From NCBI RefSeq assembly GCF_001305855.1, contig NZ_LIXZ01000001.1, forward strand, positions 553,911 through 617,910: a stretch of DNA of 64,000 bases, read 5' to 3'. Positions 1 to 8,478 of this stretch are shown here, one piece after another. The notes below the pieces were generated by a model, which was not told where the DNA came from, searched no databases, and worked only from the letters and a program-made list of their open reading frames with translations. Position 1 is the first letter of the stretch. Every line of letters begins with the position of its first letter. The stretch is from Rossellomorea vietnamensis. GTDB taxonomy: Bacteria; Bacillota; Bacilli; Bacillales; Bacillaceae_B. The position numbers were made by a program, and so were the translations under genes.

Positions 1-107
1 GTCCTGTTTTCTTAACAGGAAATTGTATTTACACATGGTTGATCCCCCGTATCACCAATATATTTATAAAGTAGAATGGGATATTTTCAAAATCATAATA
101 GGTCAAT

Positions 108-146
108 AAGAAAAAGCATCCGACTTCTATCGTCAGACGCTTTTCC
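108..146 (-). terminator. terminator after bmrD
   Basis: Read on the minus strand, arms AAAAGCGTCTGAC and GTCGGATGCTTTT form an imperfect hairpin followed by a T-rich stretch, directly after the stop codon of the ABC transporter gene. Typical intrinsic terminator closing the operon. Confidence 0.75.
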
Positions 147-150
147 TCTT

Positions 151-2169
151 CTATCCTGCCAGATTATTTTTTGTTCCTTGTTGAAGCTGATACATTTGAT
201 AATAACGCCCCAGCCTTTTCATTAATTCATCATGATTCCCACGTTCAACGATTTCCCCTCGATCTAACACAAGGATTTGATCGGCTTCCTTGATCGTGGA
301 TAACCTGTGAGCGATGATGAAGGTCGTTCGGCCTTTTTTCAGGACTTCCATCGCTTCCTGAATGATGGCCTCAGTCTCTGTATCGATGCTCGACGTCGCT
401 TCATCGAGAATTAGGATTGCTGGATTAAAGGCAAGTGCACGGGCAAATGATATCAGTTGGCGCTGACCGGATGAAAGGGTGCTGCCTTTCTCGATCACCG
501 GTTCATCATATCCATTCTCCAAGTTTTTGAACACTTTTTCCGCACCTACTGCATCGAGTGCTGCCTTCACCTGTTCCCGTGAAATCCTTGGATCATCGAG
601 ACTGACATTAGAAGCAATCGTCCCTGTGAACAAATAAGGATCCTGCAGGACGATTCCCATATGTTCCCGAATCGTCTGATAGGGAATATCGACAATGTCT
701 TTTCCATCAATCCGGATTTCCCCTTCATTGCTATCATAGAAACGGAACAACAGATTCATGATCGAGCTCTTTCCTGAACCCGTGTGTCCCACCAGTGCAA
801 CGGTTTCCCCTTTATTCGCTTCAAACGTTATATCTTTCAATACATACTCATTTTCTTTATATCCAAAGAATACATGTTCAAAGCTGACATTTCCGTCATA
901 CCTGCTCATTTTTTCATCGTTTACAGGGGTTCCCGTCTCTTCAAGCAGCTCGAAAACCCGTTCACCCGCAACAAGGGCCTGTTCAAGGTTGGCAAGCTGG
1001 TTCACGATCCCTGTCACCGGCTGGAACAACCGGTTGATGTAGTCAACAAAGGCGTAAAGCACACCAAGCGTGACAACAGATCCCACTCCGATCGATGATC
1101 CCCCGAAATACCAAATGAACGCCACGAACGTGATATTCCTCAGAACCCCTACAAGGTTATGGGAGGTCATTGAATTTAAGCTTAATAGCTTATTTTGATA
1201 CTTGAAGTGGGTTTCGTTCAGATCTTCGAATTCTTCGTTTGTTTTCTTTTCTCTGCTGAAAGCCTGAATGATGCTCATGCCCTGAATGGATTCATTGACC
1301 ATGGCATTGATATCACTCACTTTCGATCTGATGATGTGATTGTATTTCGACGCATAAATACGATAAAGATACGTCCACACCACAAGGATCGGTATCAGGA
1401 TCAAGCAGATGGCCGCTAATTTTGCATCAAGGATAAAGAGTGCAATGTAAATCCCGATAATATAGATGGTACTTGAGAAGAATGTGGATAATACCGTTAC
1501 ATAAAGGTCCCTGATTGCTTCCGTGTCGTTTGTGATTCTGGCAACGACCTTCCCTGCCGGCAGATTATCGAAATAGCGGATCGGTAGCTTCTGGATGTGC
1601 TGAAATACATCATTACGCATCTTTTGTATGACACGGTTTGCTGCCTTCTGAAGGTAGAACCGCTGGCCGTATTGGAAGAAGGCCGCGAGGACAAGCAAGC
1701 CGAAATAAAAGGCAATCAACCGGATGATCCTTGGGATTTCCGGATTATAGAACCTGAGAAGCTCATCCCCTGTTAACTTCTCAGCGGGATAGGTTGCTGA
1801 TTCCCCGCCTTTTGTAATCGTCATCTCCCCTGATGACACAGATCGTTCCCCGTCAAAGGAAACCGTGGCAGGAACGAAATAAAACGCTCTGCCAACCTGA
1901 AGGATACGGACGTCTTCTCCTTTTGTCTCCCCTTCCTGGAAATATTGATCTCGCTTATACCAAGTTCCTTCATAAGGTACAGCTTCTTTCCCCTCCACCG
2001 TTTCATACCAGGTCGACTCAATCCCTAGTATATGGTCATCAATCAGTTTTTTGGCTATGAAAGGACCGGCAAGTTCTGCCGCCACTGATACACTGAGCAT
2101 CAGGAGGGCCGCTATGATGATTTTTTTATAAATAAGCGCATATTCGGTTAGTTTTCTTCCGACGTTCAT
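151..2169 (-). CDS. bmrD: heterodimeric multidrug ABC exporter, YheH/BmrD-type subunit
   Basis: 672-residue half-transporter: membrane domain, then nucleotide-binding domain with Walker A GHTGSGKS, signature LSSGQRQ and Walker B ILILDEATSS with the catalytic glutamate kept. Between the first membrane helix (about residues 17-37) and the second (about 148-168) lies a roughly 100-residue hydrophilic insert, matching the extracellular domain known in B. subtilis BmrD (673 aa). The start overlaps the upstream bmrC stop by 4 bases (ATGA) behind a GAGGAGG site, so the two are translationally coupled. Family knowledge: BmrC/BmrD form an ATP-driven drug efflux heterodimer in the cytoplasmic membrane. 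The assignment rests on length, the insert and the partner; the actual substrate is unknown. Confidence 0.9.
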   Translation of the reverse strand: MNVGRKLTEYALIYKKIIIAALLMLSVSVAAELAGPFIAKKLIDDHILGIESTWYETVEGKEAVPYEGTWYKRDQYFQEGETKGEDVRILQVGRAFYFVPATVSFDGERSVSSGEMTITKGGESATYPAEKLTGDELLRFYNPEIPRIIRLIAFYFGLLVLAAFFQYGQRFYLQKAANRVIQKMRNDVFQHIQKLPIRYFDNLPAGKVVARITNDTEAIRDLYVTVLSTFFSSTIYIIGIYIALFILDAKLAAICLILIPILVVWTYLYRIYASKYNHIIRSKVSDINAMVNESIQGMSIIQAFSREKKTNEEFEDLNETHFKYQNKLLSLNSMTSHNLVGVLRNITFVAFIWYFGGSSIGVGSVVTLGVLYAFVDYINRLFQPVTGIVNQLANLEQALVAGERVFELLEETGTPVNDEKMSRYDGNVSFEHVFFGYKENEYVLKDITFEANKGETVALVGHTGSGKSSIMNLLFRFYDSNEGEIRIDGKDIVDIPYQTIREHMGIVLQDPYLFTGTIASNVSLDDPRISREQVKAALDAVGAEKVFKNLENGYDEPVIEKGSTLSSGQRQLISFARALAFNPAILILDEATSSIDTETEAIIQEAMEVLKKGRTTFIIAHRLSTIKEADQILVLDRGEIVERGNHDELMKRLGRYYQMYQLQQGTKNNLAG

Positions 2170-3923
2170 GTGCCCACCTCCTCACGCGAGGAATCTTCAA
2201 CTTGTTGGCGGTCGAATTGTTCTTTATACCAACCACCATTTTCGAGGAGCACTTCATGGACCCCTTCTTCTACCACTTTCCCATCTTCAAATACGATGAT
2301 CCAATCTGCATGCTGAACCGCCGAGAGACGATGAGTCGTAATAATCGTTGTTTTCCCTTCACGTTCTGTTCGTATATTGTCTATGATCTTTGCTTCTGTC
2401 TTTGCATCTACGGCCGATAATGAGTCATCAAGAATCAGGATTTCAGGATTTTTGATGAGAGCTCTTGCTATCGAAATCCGTTGTTTCTGCCCGCCTGAGA
2501 GAGCCACACCCTTTTCACCTACAAGAGTGGTCAACCCATCAGGCAGCATCTCGAGGTCCTTTTTGAAATCAGCCAGTTCTATCGCCTTTTCCAAATCTTC
2601 CTCTGTTGCATCATGCTTTCCGAATAATATATTTTCTCGTACGCTTCTGGAAAATAAAACATGATCTTGTGGTACATAGCCAATCCAGTCCCTTACCTGC
2701 TGAATGGACAAGTCGTCTATCTGGATACCTCCGATGGATAGCGAACCACTTCCCGCTGGATATTCACGGAGAAGCTGCTTGATGAATGTCGTTTTGCCGC
2801 TTCCGGTCTTTCCGACTATCCCGAGAGTTCCTCCTTGATGAATGTCCATATTGATGTTGGAAAGGTTCAATACCTGTGAGGACGGATACTTGAAGTCCAC
2901 ATCCTTAAATCCGATCTGTTCAGGGGAATCGATTGATTTAGGATTCTCCCTATCCTGGACGTCCTGGACATAATCAAGGGTCTCCTGAACCCGATCGAGG
3001 GACGCATTCCCGCGCTGCATCACATTGATCAATTCACCAATCGCAAACATCGGCCAGATCAGCATCCCCAGGTACACATTAAAGGAAACCAACTGCCCAA
3101 GCGTTATGCTCTGATGGAACACCAGGTAGGCCCCATAGCCCAATCCGATTAAATAACTTAACCCGACAAGGACTTTAATGGTCGGTTCAAAGAGTGAATC
3201 AATCCTTGCTACACCTATATTTTTGTTATATACATCTTCCGTCATATCAGCGAATCGCTTCTCATCTGCCCTTTCCTGTACGTAAGCCCTGATGACCCTG
3301 ACCCCGGCAATCGACTCAAGCACCTTATCATTCAAGTCTCCAAACGCATCCTGTGCTTCGGTGAACCGTTTGTGGATCCTCGCGCCGTATACCTTCATTA
3401 ACAGAGCCATGATCGGGAGCGGCAAAACAGCCGCTATCGTCAGTTTCCAGCTGATGAGAAACCCCATCGTAAACAGGATCGTTAACATAAACACGCTGGA
3501 ATCGATCAACGTCAGCACACCGAAACCTGCCGTAACCGAGATCGCCTTCAAATCATTCGTCGCCCGCGCCATTAAATCACCCGTGCGATTCTTCTCAAAG
3601 AACGTCGGGGTCATCTTTAAGAGGTGCCCCATAAATTTGCTGCGCAGCTTCCTCTCAACGAGAAAGGCTCCGCCAAACAGTTGATACATCCACACATATG
3701 TCATCCCATATGAGATGAGGGCAATCCCGGCAATCATCCAAAGATACTTCCCCACCACATCCCAGGTCATCGCACCAAGGTGGATGTCATCGATGGCATT
3801 CCCCACAAGTTTAGGTGGAATCACATCAAGAATCCCGACAATCGTCAATAGGACGATTGCGACTGTATATCGTTTCCAATTCTCAATAAAAAACCATGAT
3901 AATTTCTTAAAAATACTAAACAT
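2166..3923 (-). CDS. bmrC: heterodimeric multidrug ABC exporter, YheI/BmrC-type subunit
   Basis: 585 residues, the same length as B. subtilis YheI/BmrC. A six-helix membrane domain (about 15-310) precedes an ATPase domain with Walker A GKTGSGKT and signature LSGGQKQ. Walker B reads LILDDSLSA: the catalytic glutamate is replaced by aspartate. This degenerate site is the known hallmark of BmrC, whereas its partner keeps the glutamate, so ATP hydrolysis should be asymmetric. First main gene of the operon, with SD GAGGAGG nine bases before the ATG. Expression is probably controlled by the leader upstream (leader peptide, hairpins, terminator at 4074-4315). Confidence 0.9.
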   Translation of the reverse strand: MFSIFKKLSWFFIENWKRYTVAIVLLTIVGILDVIPPKLVGNAIDDIHLGAMTWDVVGKYLWMIAGIALISYGMTYVWMYQLFGGAFLVERKLRSKFMGHLLKMTPTFFEKNRTGDLMARATNDLKAISVTAGFGVLTLIDSSVFMLTILFTMGFLISWKLTIAAVLPLPIMALLMKVYGARIHKRFTEAQDAFGDLNDKVLESIAGVRVIRAYVQERADEKRFADMTEDVYNKNIGVARIDSLFEPTIKVLVGLSYLIGLGYGAYLVFHQSITLGQLVSFNVYLGMLIWPMFAIGELINVMQRGNASLDRVQETLDYVQDVQDRENPKSIDSPEQIGFKDVDFKYPSSQVLNLSNINMDIHQGGTLGIVGKTGSGKTTFIKQLLREYPAGSGSLSIGGIQIDDLSIQQVRDWIGYVPQDHVLFSRSVRENILFGKHDATEEDLEKAIELADFKKDLEMLPDGLTTLVGEKGVALSGGQKQRISIARALIKNPEILILDDSLSAVDAKTEAKIIDNIRTEREGKTTIITTHRLSAVQHADWIIVFEDGKVVEEGVHEVLLENGGWYKEQFDRQQVEDSSREEVGT

Positions 3924-3955
3924 CCCACTCTACCTCCTCAAGTTGACTTTCCCAT

Positions 3956-4012
3956 CTATCCGCCTTCTGTCTCCACTGCAGTCATCATCTTCTTCATTTG
4001 AACCATTACCAT
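3956..4012 (-). CDS. possible Met-rich micro-ORF in the bmr leader
   Basis: An 18-codon ORF beginning MVMVQMKKMM lies between the leader terminator and bmrC. A GGAGG site stands eight bases before this ATG; an in-frame ATG two codons earlier is too close to the SD. It ends 33 bases before bmrC. Translation could keep ribosomes on the mRNA downstream of the attenuator. It could also be only a spaced SD with chance codons. I do not recognise the peptide, and there is no homology evidence. Confidence 0.35.
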   Translation of the reverse strand: MVMVQMKKMMTAVETEGG

Positions 4013-4073
4013 CTTCATTTCCTCCTCAATAAATTAAATGCATATGTGATCAAGGATTGCCTTGGATACACCA

Positions 4074-4166
4074 AAAATAAAACAGACGGACGTCCTAAAG
4101 CGGTTAGATTCAGCAGAGCCCACCATTGGACCAACCGGATCTTTTGCGCCTTATGAACGTCCGTCT
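4074..4166 (-). terminator. attenuator-type terminator in bmr leader
   Basis: On the minus strand, ACGTCCGTCT-complementary arms (4157-4166 and 4084-4093) give a 10-bp perfect stem closed by about 63 bases that can pair further (CGGTT / AACCG), followed by GTTTTATTTTT. It lies between the leader peptide and bmrC, so it must be read through for transporter expression. Its placement suggests ribosome-dependent attenuation, as described for B. subtilis bmrBCD. Confidence 0.75.
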
Positions 4167-4185
4167 TCGATTTTGGACATATAAA

Positions 4186-4213
4186 AGCACAGATTACCTT
4201 CATAACCTGTGCT
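4186..4213 (-). promoter_or_regulatory. upstream leader hairpin
   Basis: AGCACAG/CTGTGCT arms, extended inward by TTA/TAA after one G-T pair, form a hairpin followed by TTTTAT on the minus strand. It sits 28 bases after the leader-peptide stop. It could be a pause or anti-antiterminator hairpin, or a first weak terminator, in the bmr leader. Confidence 0.5.
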
Positions 4214-4240
4214 CATTGATTCATATAAAATCGCAAGGAG

Positions 4241-4315
4241 TTACTGGTCATGTGATGATATGAAATTGATAGGACAAGCTGATGGTGCTCCTTTAATTCT
4301 ATACACTTTCATCAT
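4241..4315 (-). CDS. bmr leader peptide (BmrB-like role)
   Basis: 24-codon ORF beginning MMKVYRIKGAPSACP, with SD GGAGGG six bases before its ATG, 35-45 bases downstream of a good sigma-A promoter. It is followed by two hairpins, the second a full terminator, and then bmrCD. In B. subtilis, the leader gene bmrB (54 codons) controls bmrCD by translation-dependent attenuation in response to ribosome-targeting antibiotics. The position and architecture agree, but this peptide is shorter. I infer the same role; I cannot confirm sequence homology. Confidence 0.65.
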   Translation of the reverse strand: MMKVYRIKGAPSACPINFISSHDQ

Positions 4316-4356
4316 CACAAACCCTCCATTCATTTAATGTGTTTATTCCATTAATA

Positions 4357-4385
4357 ACCATACTATATGGCGCGAATTGTGTCAA
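4357..4385 (-). promoter_or_regulatory. sigma-A promoter of bmr leader
   Basis: Minus strand: TTGACA, 17-base spacer, TATGGT. The -35 is perfect and spacing is optimal. The start point is predicted near 4350, so the untranslated and leader region before bmrC is about 425 nt. Confidence 0.75.
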
Positions 4386-4445
4386 TATTATCTTTATTAG
4401 TAATTTTCAATACAATATATGATCCAATTATGCATTCGTGAACCA

Positions 4446-4652
4446 TCATTTTTCTATTCTCTTGAATTTCCTCCATACTTTTTTAGCAAATAATAAATAG
4501 AAGATGATGGGGAATGGACACTGTATCAATCCCCAAATTCCCCAGAACCAGTAATTGTGACCGTTTTTACGAGCATCGATGAACAGATAAATGCTTTGTG
4601 TCAAAAGAATGGGAATGACAAGGGGTAAAATATAAAGTTCTTCTTTCGTCAT
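4446..4652 (-). CDS. yxlD: YxlD-type small membrane protein, sigma-Y regulator
   Basis: 68 residues with two predicted membrane helices (about 8-27 and 34-56), a charged ARKNGHN loop between them and a basic tail. Size and order match B. subtilis yxlD in the sigY operon, where YxlC and YxlD are needed to hold sigma-Y inactive at the membrane. The start overlaps the yxlC stop by four bases. No yxlE, yxlF or yxlG homologue follows, so the operon is reduced relative to B. subtilis. Confidence 0.75.
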   Translation of the reverse strand: MTKEELYILPLVIPILLTQSIYLFIDARKNGHNYWFWGIWGLIQCPFPIIFYLLFAKKVWRKFKRIEK

Positions 4653-4966
4653 ACCCTCTTCACCTTTTTCCGATAGGTAATCCCTGTAAAAATCGATGCT
4701 CCCAGAAAGATGATAATTTGAAGAAGCAGAAACAATACGGGCATTTGAAATAATGTTAGGGAAAACAAAGTCAGGATGCAGCCGGCCAGAAGGAGAAAAA
4801 TGATGAGATCCCGTCTGAATCTGGCTTTTTGCCGCTCCTGTCTCTCGGAGACGAACTCTTCAAACCATTGCAGATTTGGCGTGTTTTGATGGACTTCTTC
4901 TTCAATAGATCGGAATCCGTCCCCAAGTAATCTCTTTAATTCATCTTGTTCACGATCCTTGTTCAT
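4649..4966 (-). CDS. yxlC: YxlC-type anti-sigma-Y factor
   Basis: 105 residues. The cytoplasmic N-terminal half (about 1-50) is charged and includes the EEVHQNTPNLQWFEEFV segment. Two membrane helices follow (about 53-72 and 78-97), with a basic C-terminal tail. YxlC of B. subtilis (about 106 aa) is the anti-sigma factor of sigma-Y. The gene overlaps sigY by 17 bases and yxlD by 4, so the three are translated as a coupled unit. Assigned from size, topology and position. Confidence 0.75.
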   Translation of the reverse strand: MNKDREQDELKRLLGDGFRSIEEEVHQNTPNLQWFEEFVSERQERQKARFRRDLIIFLLLAGCILTLFSLTLFQMPVLFLLLQIIIFLGASIFTGITYRKKVKRV

Positions 4967-5483
4967 CTATCTTTAACTCCTTTCTCAACCTGGTGATTCC
5001 GTGATGAACCCTCGATTTGACTGTACCTGCTGGAATTTCCGTCATATGAGCGATTTCATCATAGGAATATCCGTAGTAATGTTTCAAGATGATTGGGAGC
5101 CTGATATCTTCAGATAATGTGGACAGTGCAGCTAACACATCATTCCACTCCTCATTTCTTGACTCCATTTCCCATTTCAGCTTCCTACCATTCATCTCTT
5201 CCTTTTGCCACGTCTCTTCTCTCTTATTTTTGCGCTGAAGGTCGATATATCGATTGGTCGCAATTGAAATCAGCCAGGAGGAAAATTTGGATTTTCCGTT
5301 GTATTGATGGATTTTCTCGACACACTTAGCCATCGTATCCTGGGCAAGATCTTCTGCCTGATCCCGATTCATTGTCACTTTGATCAAGTATTTCACTAGA
5401 AAAGGATAATGTTCTCTAAAAAGCAGAGCAAAGGCTTCGTGATTCCCCTTTTTTGCTAGTTTAATCCATTTTCTCTCATCCAT
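4950..5483 (-). CDS. sigY: ECF RNA polymerase sigma factor SigY
   Basis: 177 residues. Region 2 (about 10-90) holds the DQAEDLAQDTMAKC and SSWLISIATNRYIDLQRK segments; region 4 (about 110-165) has the HYYGYSYDEIAHMTEIPAGTVKSR helix-turn-helix. It fits the length of B. subtilis SigY (178 aa) and the sigY-yxlC-yxlD order. SD GAAAGGA precedes the ATG. An ECF-type promoter lies 48 bases upstream, indicating autoregulation. Targets beyond its own operon cannot be read here. Confidence 0.85.
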   Translation of the reverse strand: MDERKWIKLAKKGNHEAFALLFREHYPFLVKYLIKVTMNRDQAEDLAQDTMAKCVEKIHQYNGKSKFSSWLISIATNRYIDLQRKNKREETWQKEEMNGRKLKWEMESRNEEWNDVLAALSTLSEDIRLPIILKHYYGYSYDEIAHMTEIPAGTVKSRVHHGITRLRKELKIDEQGS

Positions 5484-5530
5484 CCATTACTGTCCTTTCT
5501 ATCCACCCTATCCGGTGAGTTCATTGATAA

Positions 5531-5555
5531 GACGTATAACAGGAAATATCGTTCA
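5531..5555 (-). promoter_or_regulatory. ECF (sigma-Y type) promoter of sigY
   Basis: On the minus strand: TGAACG, 15 bases, CGTC. The TGAAC / CGTC pair is the ECF signature of Bacillus, and TGAACG...CGTC resembles the reported sigma-Y autoregulatory promoter. Confidence 0.7.
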
Positions 5556-5656
5556 TAAAAACAGTATACTTTTTCAAAATATTTTTCATTCTATATTTGA
5601 CACAATTTAACCCTCTATCGAATAGACCTGCCTATTCAATAGGGGGGATTGGATTT

Positions 5657-6922
5657 CTATCCATTCACAACTGCGGTTTGTGTTTCTTCTTTCACGTATT
5701 TTGGAAGGATGATGGTATAGAATACGGCTACGATGAGGAGGCAGCCGCCGACGAGCCAGTAGAGCATTTCTACGGTGACGGTGGATGGGAATGTCACAGC
5801 GATGACTCCAAGAGTAATCGATTGAGACAGCATCATGAGTGGATTGATCCACCCCTGAACCCTTCCCATCATTTTGGGGTCGATGATACTCGGCATCCAC
5901 CCGCCAATCGCAATGTTTACGAGTGGCAACCCGAGTGCAGCCAAGAAAATGATGGCAAGGAAGATCCATGTGGTCGGAGCAAAAGATGCAGCGATGATGA
6001 ATGTCCCCGAAATCACTAGACCTGACACAATCAGTACATGAAGCTTGAATTTCTGGGTCAGCATCGAAGAGAAGATACTTCCGATCAGCACACCTGCCCC
6101 GAATGCGACACCTAATAAAATTGAGTATTCTTCATAAGAAGCGGGCGCAAGCTTATATTTCAATATAAAGATAGGAATCACCGAGAACCCGCCGTTCACG
6201 ATTCCGAACACGACAAACCCGCCAACCAACGATAATAGGAGCTTATGGTTCAGGATATACTTCATTCCCGCTGTAAAGTCTTTCGCGACAGATTGTATGT
6301 TCAAATCCTTCCAGGAATGCTTGCCATTTGGGAGACGGACTTCTTCGGGAATAACACATTTTCTAATCAAGATGGCTGAAATCACAAACGTAACGAAATC
6401 CACCACAATGGCACCGTAAATCCCGGCGGTCCAATAAACAAATATGGCAACGGCGTTTCCGAGCAGCATAAACAAACTCATCACCATCTGATTCAATCCG
6501 GCTGCTGTAGCATAATCATCCTTGGAAAGTACCCCCTGCAGGATGCCTTGTTCTGCAGGAAAGAAAAATTTCTGCACGCCGCTTCTCAGGAAAAGAACGG
6601 CAAAGATGAGTGGCAGCCAACCGATGAATATGGCTCCGAATAATAACAGTGTGAGAAAGGCACTGATCGTATCACAGTGATACGCAATTTTTTGACGGTC
6701 CATTCTGTCAGCGAACACCCCCACTAGGAAAAACACAACAAGAGTCGGGATTGAATACATCATTTCTGTAATAGAAGCATACATGGGCTGATCAGAAAAT
6801 CGATCCAAAAGATAAAACATAAACGCCGTAAGACCGATCACACTTCCCATATGTGAAGTGAAATTCGCGAAAAATAATTTTAAAAATACCGGATTCTTAA
6901 AAATTTCTATCATTTTTTTCAT
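5657..6922 (-). CDS. MFS transporter
   Basis: 421 residues with 12 predicted membrane helices. Motif A-like GVFADRMDRQK is in the loop after helix 2 (about residues 62-72). The overall pattern is the EntS/YfmI-like group of major facilitator drug or siderophore exporters. It precedes sigY on the same strand, but a 170-base gap containing the sigma-Y promoter separates them. An imperfect hairpin with CTATCGAATAG / CTATTCAATAG arms lies at 5613-5642, without a good U tract. The substrate cannot be told. B. subtilis sigY operons end with an MFS gene (yxlH), but here the MFS gene is upstream, so homology is uncertain. Confidence 0.8.
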   Translation of the reverse strand: MKKMIEIFKNPVFLKLFFANFTSHMGSVIGLTAFMFYLLDRFSDQPMYASITEMMYSIPTLVVFFLVGVFADRMDRQKIAYHCDTISAFLTLLLFGAIFIGWLPLIFAVLFLRSGVQKFFFPAEQGILQGVLSKDDYATAAGLNQMVMSLFMLLGNAVAIFVYWTAGIYGAIVVDFVTFVISAILIRKCVIPEEVRLPNGKHSWKDLNIQSVAKDFTAGMKYILNHKLLLSLVGGFVVFGIVNGGFSVIPIFILKYKLAPASYEEYSILLGVAFGAGVLIGSIFSSMLTQKFKLHVLIVSGLVISGTFIIAASFAPTTWIFLAIIFLAALGLPLVNIAIGGWMPSIIDPKMMGRVQGWINPLMMLSQSITLGVIAVTFPSTVTVEMLYWLVGGCLLIVAVFYTIILPKYVKEETQTAVVNG

Positions 6923-7179
6923 ACAAACCGTCCCCCATCAATGATTAACTATCTTTATTTTATAGAAATTCACTTATGAGCATGAGGGTCTATTGGTGGT
7001 TTTTTCCTCAGTCTCGGGTCGGATGGGGATCGGGTATTTCCGATGATGCAGTGATGATTTGTCTTTTCGCTGATATTTTTGGAATTTCGCATATGAATAA
7101 AATCTCAATACGTTCTCAACGTACCTCCGATATCTTTAGGAAATTGACTATTCCCAGGTGAGATCCATCCCTCAATCAA

Positions 7180-7212
7180 CAAAAAGGCCTGAAGCATAAA
7201 TGCTCCAAGCCA
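7180..7212 (-). terminator. terminator after iadA
   Basis: Minus strand: GGCTTGGAGCAT, two bases, ATGCTTCAGGCC, then TTTTT. It lies directly after the iadA stop. The rest of 6923-7229 shows no supported gene. Confidence 0.8.
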
Positions 7213-7229
7213 TTCTTACATTCAGCAAA

Positions 7230-8402
7230 TCATTCAAATGTCCCCTTCACCACGGCTTCCCCATTGTCGACCATTAACTTCCCTCTCGCAAAAACCGATC
7301 TCACTTCAAGGCTGTCGTTGTCCAACAGTACAAGATCAGCATCCCTTTCCACTTCCACATGGCCTTTATGCTTTAGTTTCAGGATTTTGGCAGGGTTTGA
7401 GGTTATGACCTTGATCGCTGTTTCCAACGGAATTCTTTCCACCAAAACAGCGTCCTTCACTTCATTATAGAGACTGGATACCTGGCCAATCTGCAGCCCG
7501 ATCAGTTCTCCATCCCCATCAAAATCCGGCAGGCTTGCCTGTCCATCGGAAGTGTAGGTGATTTGTTCCACCGGTACACCTGCATCAAGCATGTGTTTAA
7601 GTGCTTTACTGCATTTGACTTCCCCGTCTTCAAGAAACTGTGGGATCGTGCTTGTCGTAAAGTCCACATATCCACCCTTTTGTGCGTATCGGATCCCCGC
7701 TTCAAAAAGATGGGCATTTCGGTTGATATGTGTCGGGTAGAACTGTTTGATCGGAATATCCGTTGTTTCAACTATTTCTTCAAGCAGACCTAAATGATCA
7801 TGGCTGTCTCCCACGTGGACATTCACAATACCGGCTTTACCAGACAGCATTCCTCCGATTCTTGCAGCAGACGCAATTTTTGCTAATTCGTTGACCGTCG
7901 GTTGTGAGGAGCGATGATCGGCAATCGCCACTTCACCAACTCCTATGATTCTGTCCACGAGGATAATATCGTCCTCGATCTTGCCGGTGAGCGTTTTCAA
8001 TGGTACCTGGTATGAACCGGTTTGTGTGTAGCAGGTGATGCCTTCTTCCTCAAGCCCCTTCGCTTTAGCAATAAGGCTTGCCATCGTCCTTGTCGTCCCA
8101 TCTGTTCCGATGACTCCGACAAGAGTGGTGATTCCTGCAAGAGTAGCCTGGGAGAGCTGGATTTCCGGGGTTCTTGTACGGAAACTCCCTTCACCACCAC
8201 CCCCAATGATATGTACGTGAGAGTCGATGAATCCTGGTACAACAAATTTCCCTGTTGCATCCACGACTTTTATATCCACAAATGAATCTGGAAGCTCAAT
8301 ATGGTCTTCAATGAATCCTATTTTATCCCCGACCAGGAGGATATCTTTTTTCCCTAGATATGCTGGAGCATAAACTTCCCCGTTTTGAATTAATGTCAGC
8401 AT
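7230..8402 (-). CDS. iadA: isoaspartyl dipeptidase (beta-aspartyl peptidase)
   Basis: 390 residues, same length as E. coli IadA, an amidohydrolase that cleaves beta-aspartyl dipeptides formed from damaged proteins. Metal ligands are visible: H62 and H64 (IDSHVH), H196, H225 and catalytic D286 (TSDGQ). At E157 (GVGEVAIADHRSS) I recall the E. coli enzyme having a carboxylated lysine; a glutamate bridge is known elsewhere in the superfamily. The start is the ATG of MLTLIQ, because AAAGGAG lies nine bases before it; an ATG six codons upstream contains that SD. It follows the yfcC permease with a 76-base gap and probably shares its sigma-54 promoter. Confidence 0.92.
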   Translation of the reverse strand: MLTLIQNGEVYAPAYLGKKDILLVGDKIGFIEDHIELPDSFVDIKVVDATGKFVVPGFIDSHVHIIGGGGEGSFRTRTPEIQLSQATLAGITTLVGVIGTDGTTRTMASLIAKAKGLEEEGITCYTQTGSYQVPLKTLTGKIEDDIILVDRIIGVGEVAIADHRSSQPTVNELAKIASAARIGGMLSGKAGIVNVHVGDSHDHLGLLEEIVETTDIPIKQFYPTHINRNAHLFEAGIRYAQKGGYVDFTTSTIPQFLEDGEVKCSKALKHMLDAGVPVEQITYTSDGQASLPDFDGDGELIGLQIGQVSSLYNEVKDAVLVERIPLETAIKVITSNPAKILKLKHKGHVEVERDADLVLLDNDSLEVRSVFARGKLMVDNGEAVVKGTFE

Positions 8403-8478
8403 GATGTTTGCTCCTTTCATTTCTTGTTAATGATTGTACCGGGGCCAGAAAGGTGGACCCGGCACGAAAGTTCAAAGG

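Noticed and set aside
5613..5642. Hairpin CTATCGAATAG / CTATTCAATAG after the MFS gene
   Set aside because: No U-tract on either strand, so I did not call it a terminator; could be a weak one.
6976..7161. 61-codon plus-strand ORF in the gap upstream of the MFS gene
   Set aside because: No ribosome site; composition unlike neighbours; ends just before the iadA terminator.
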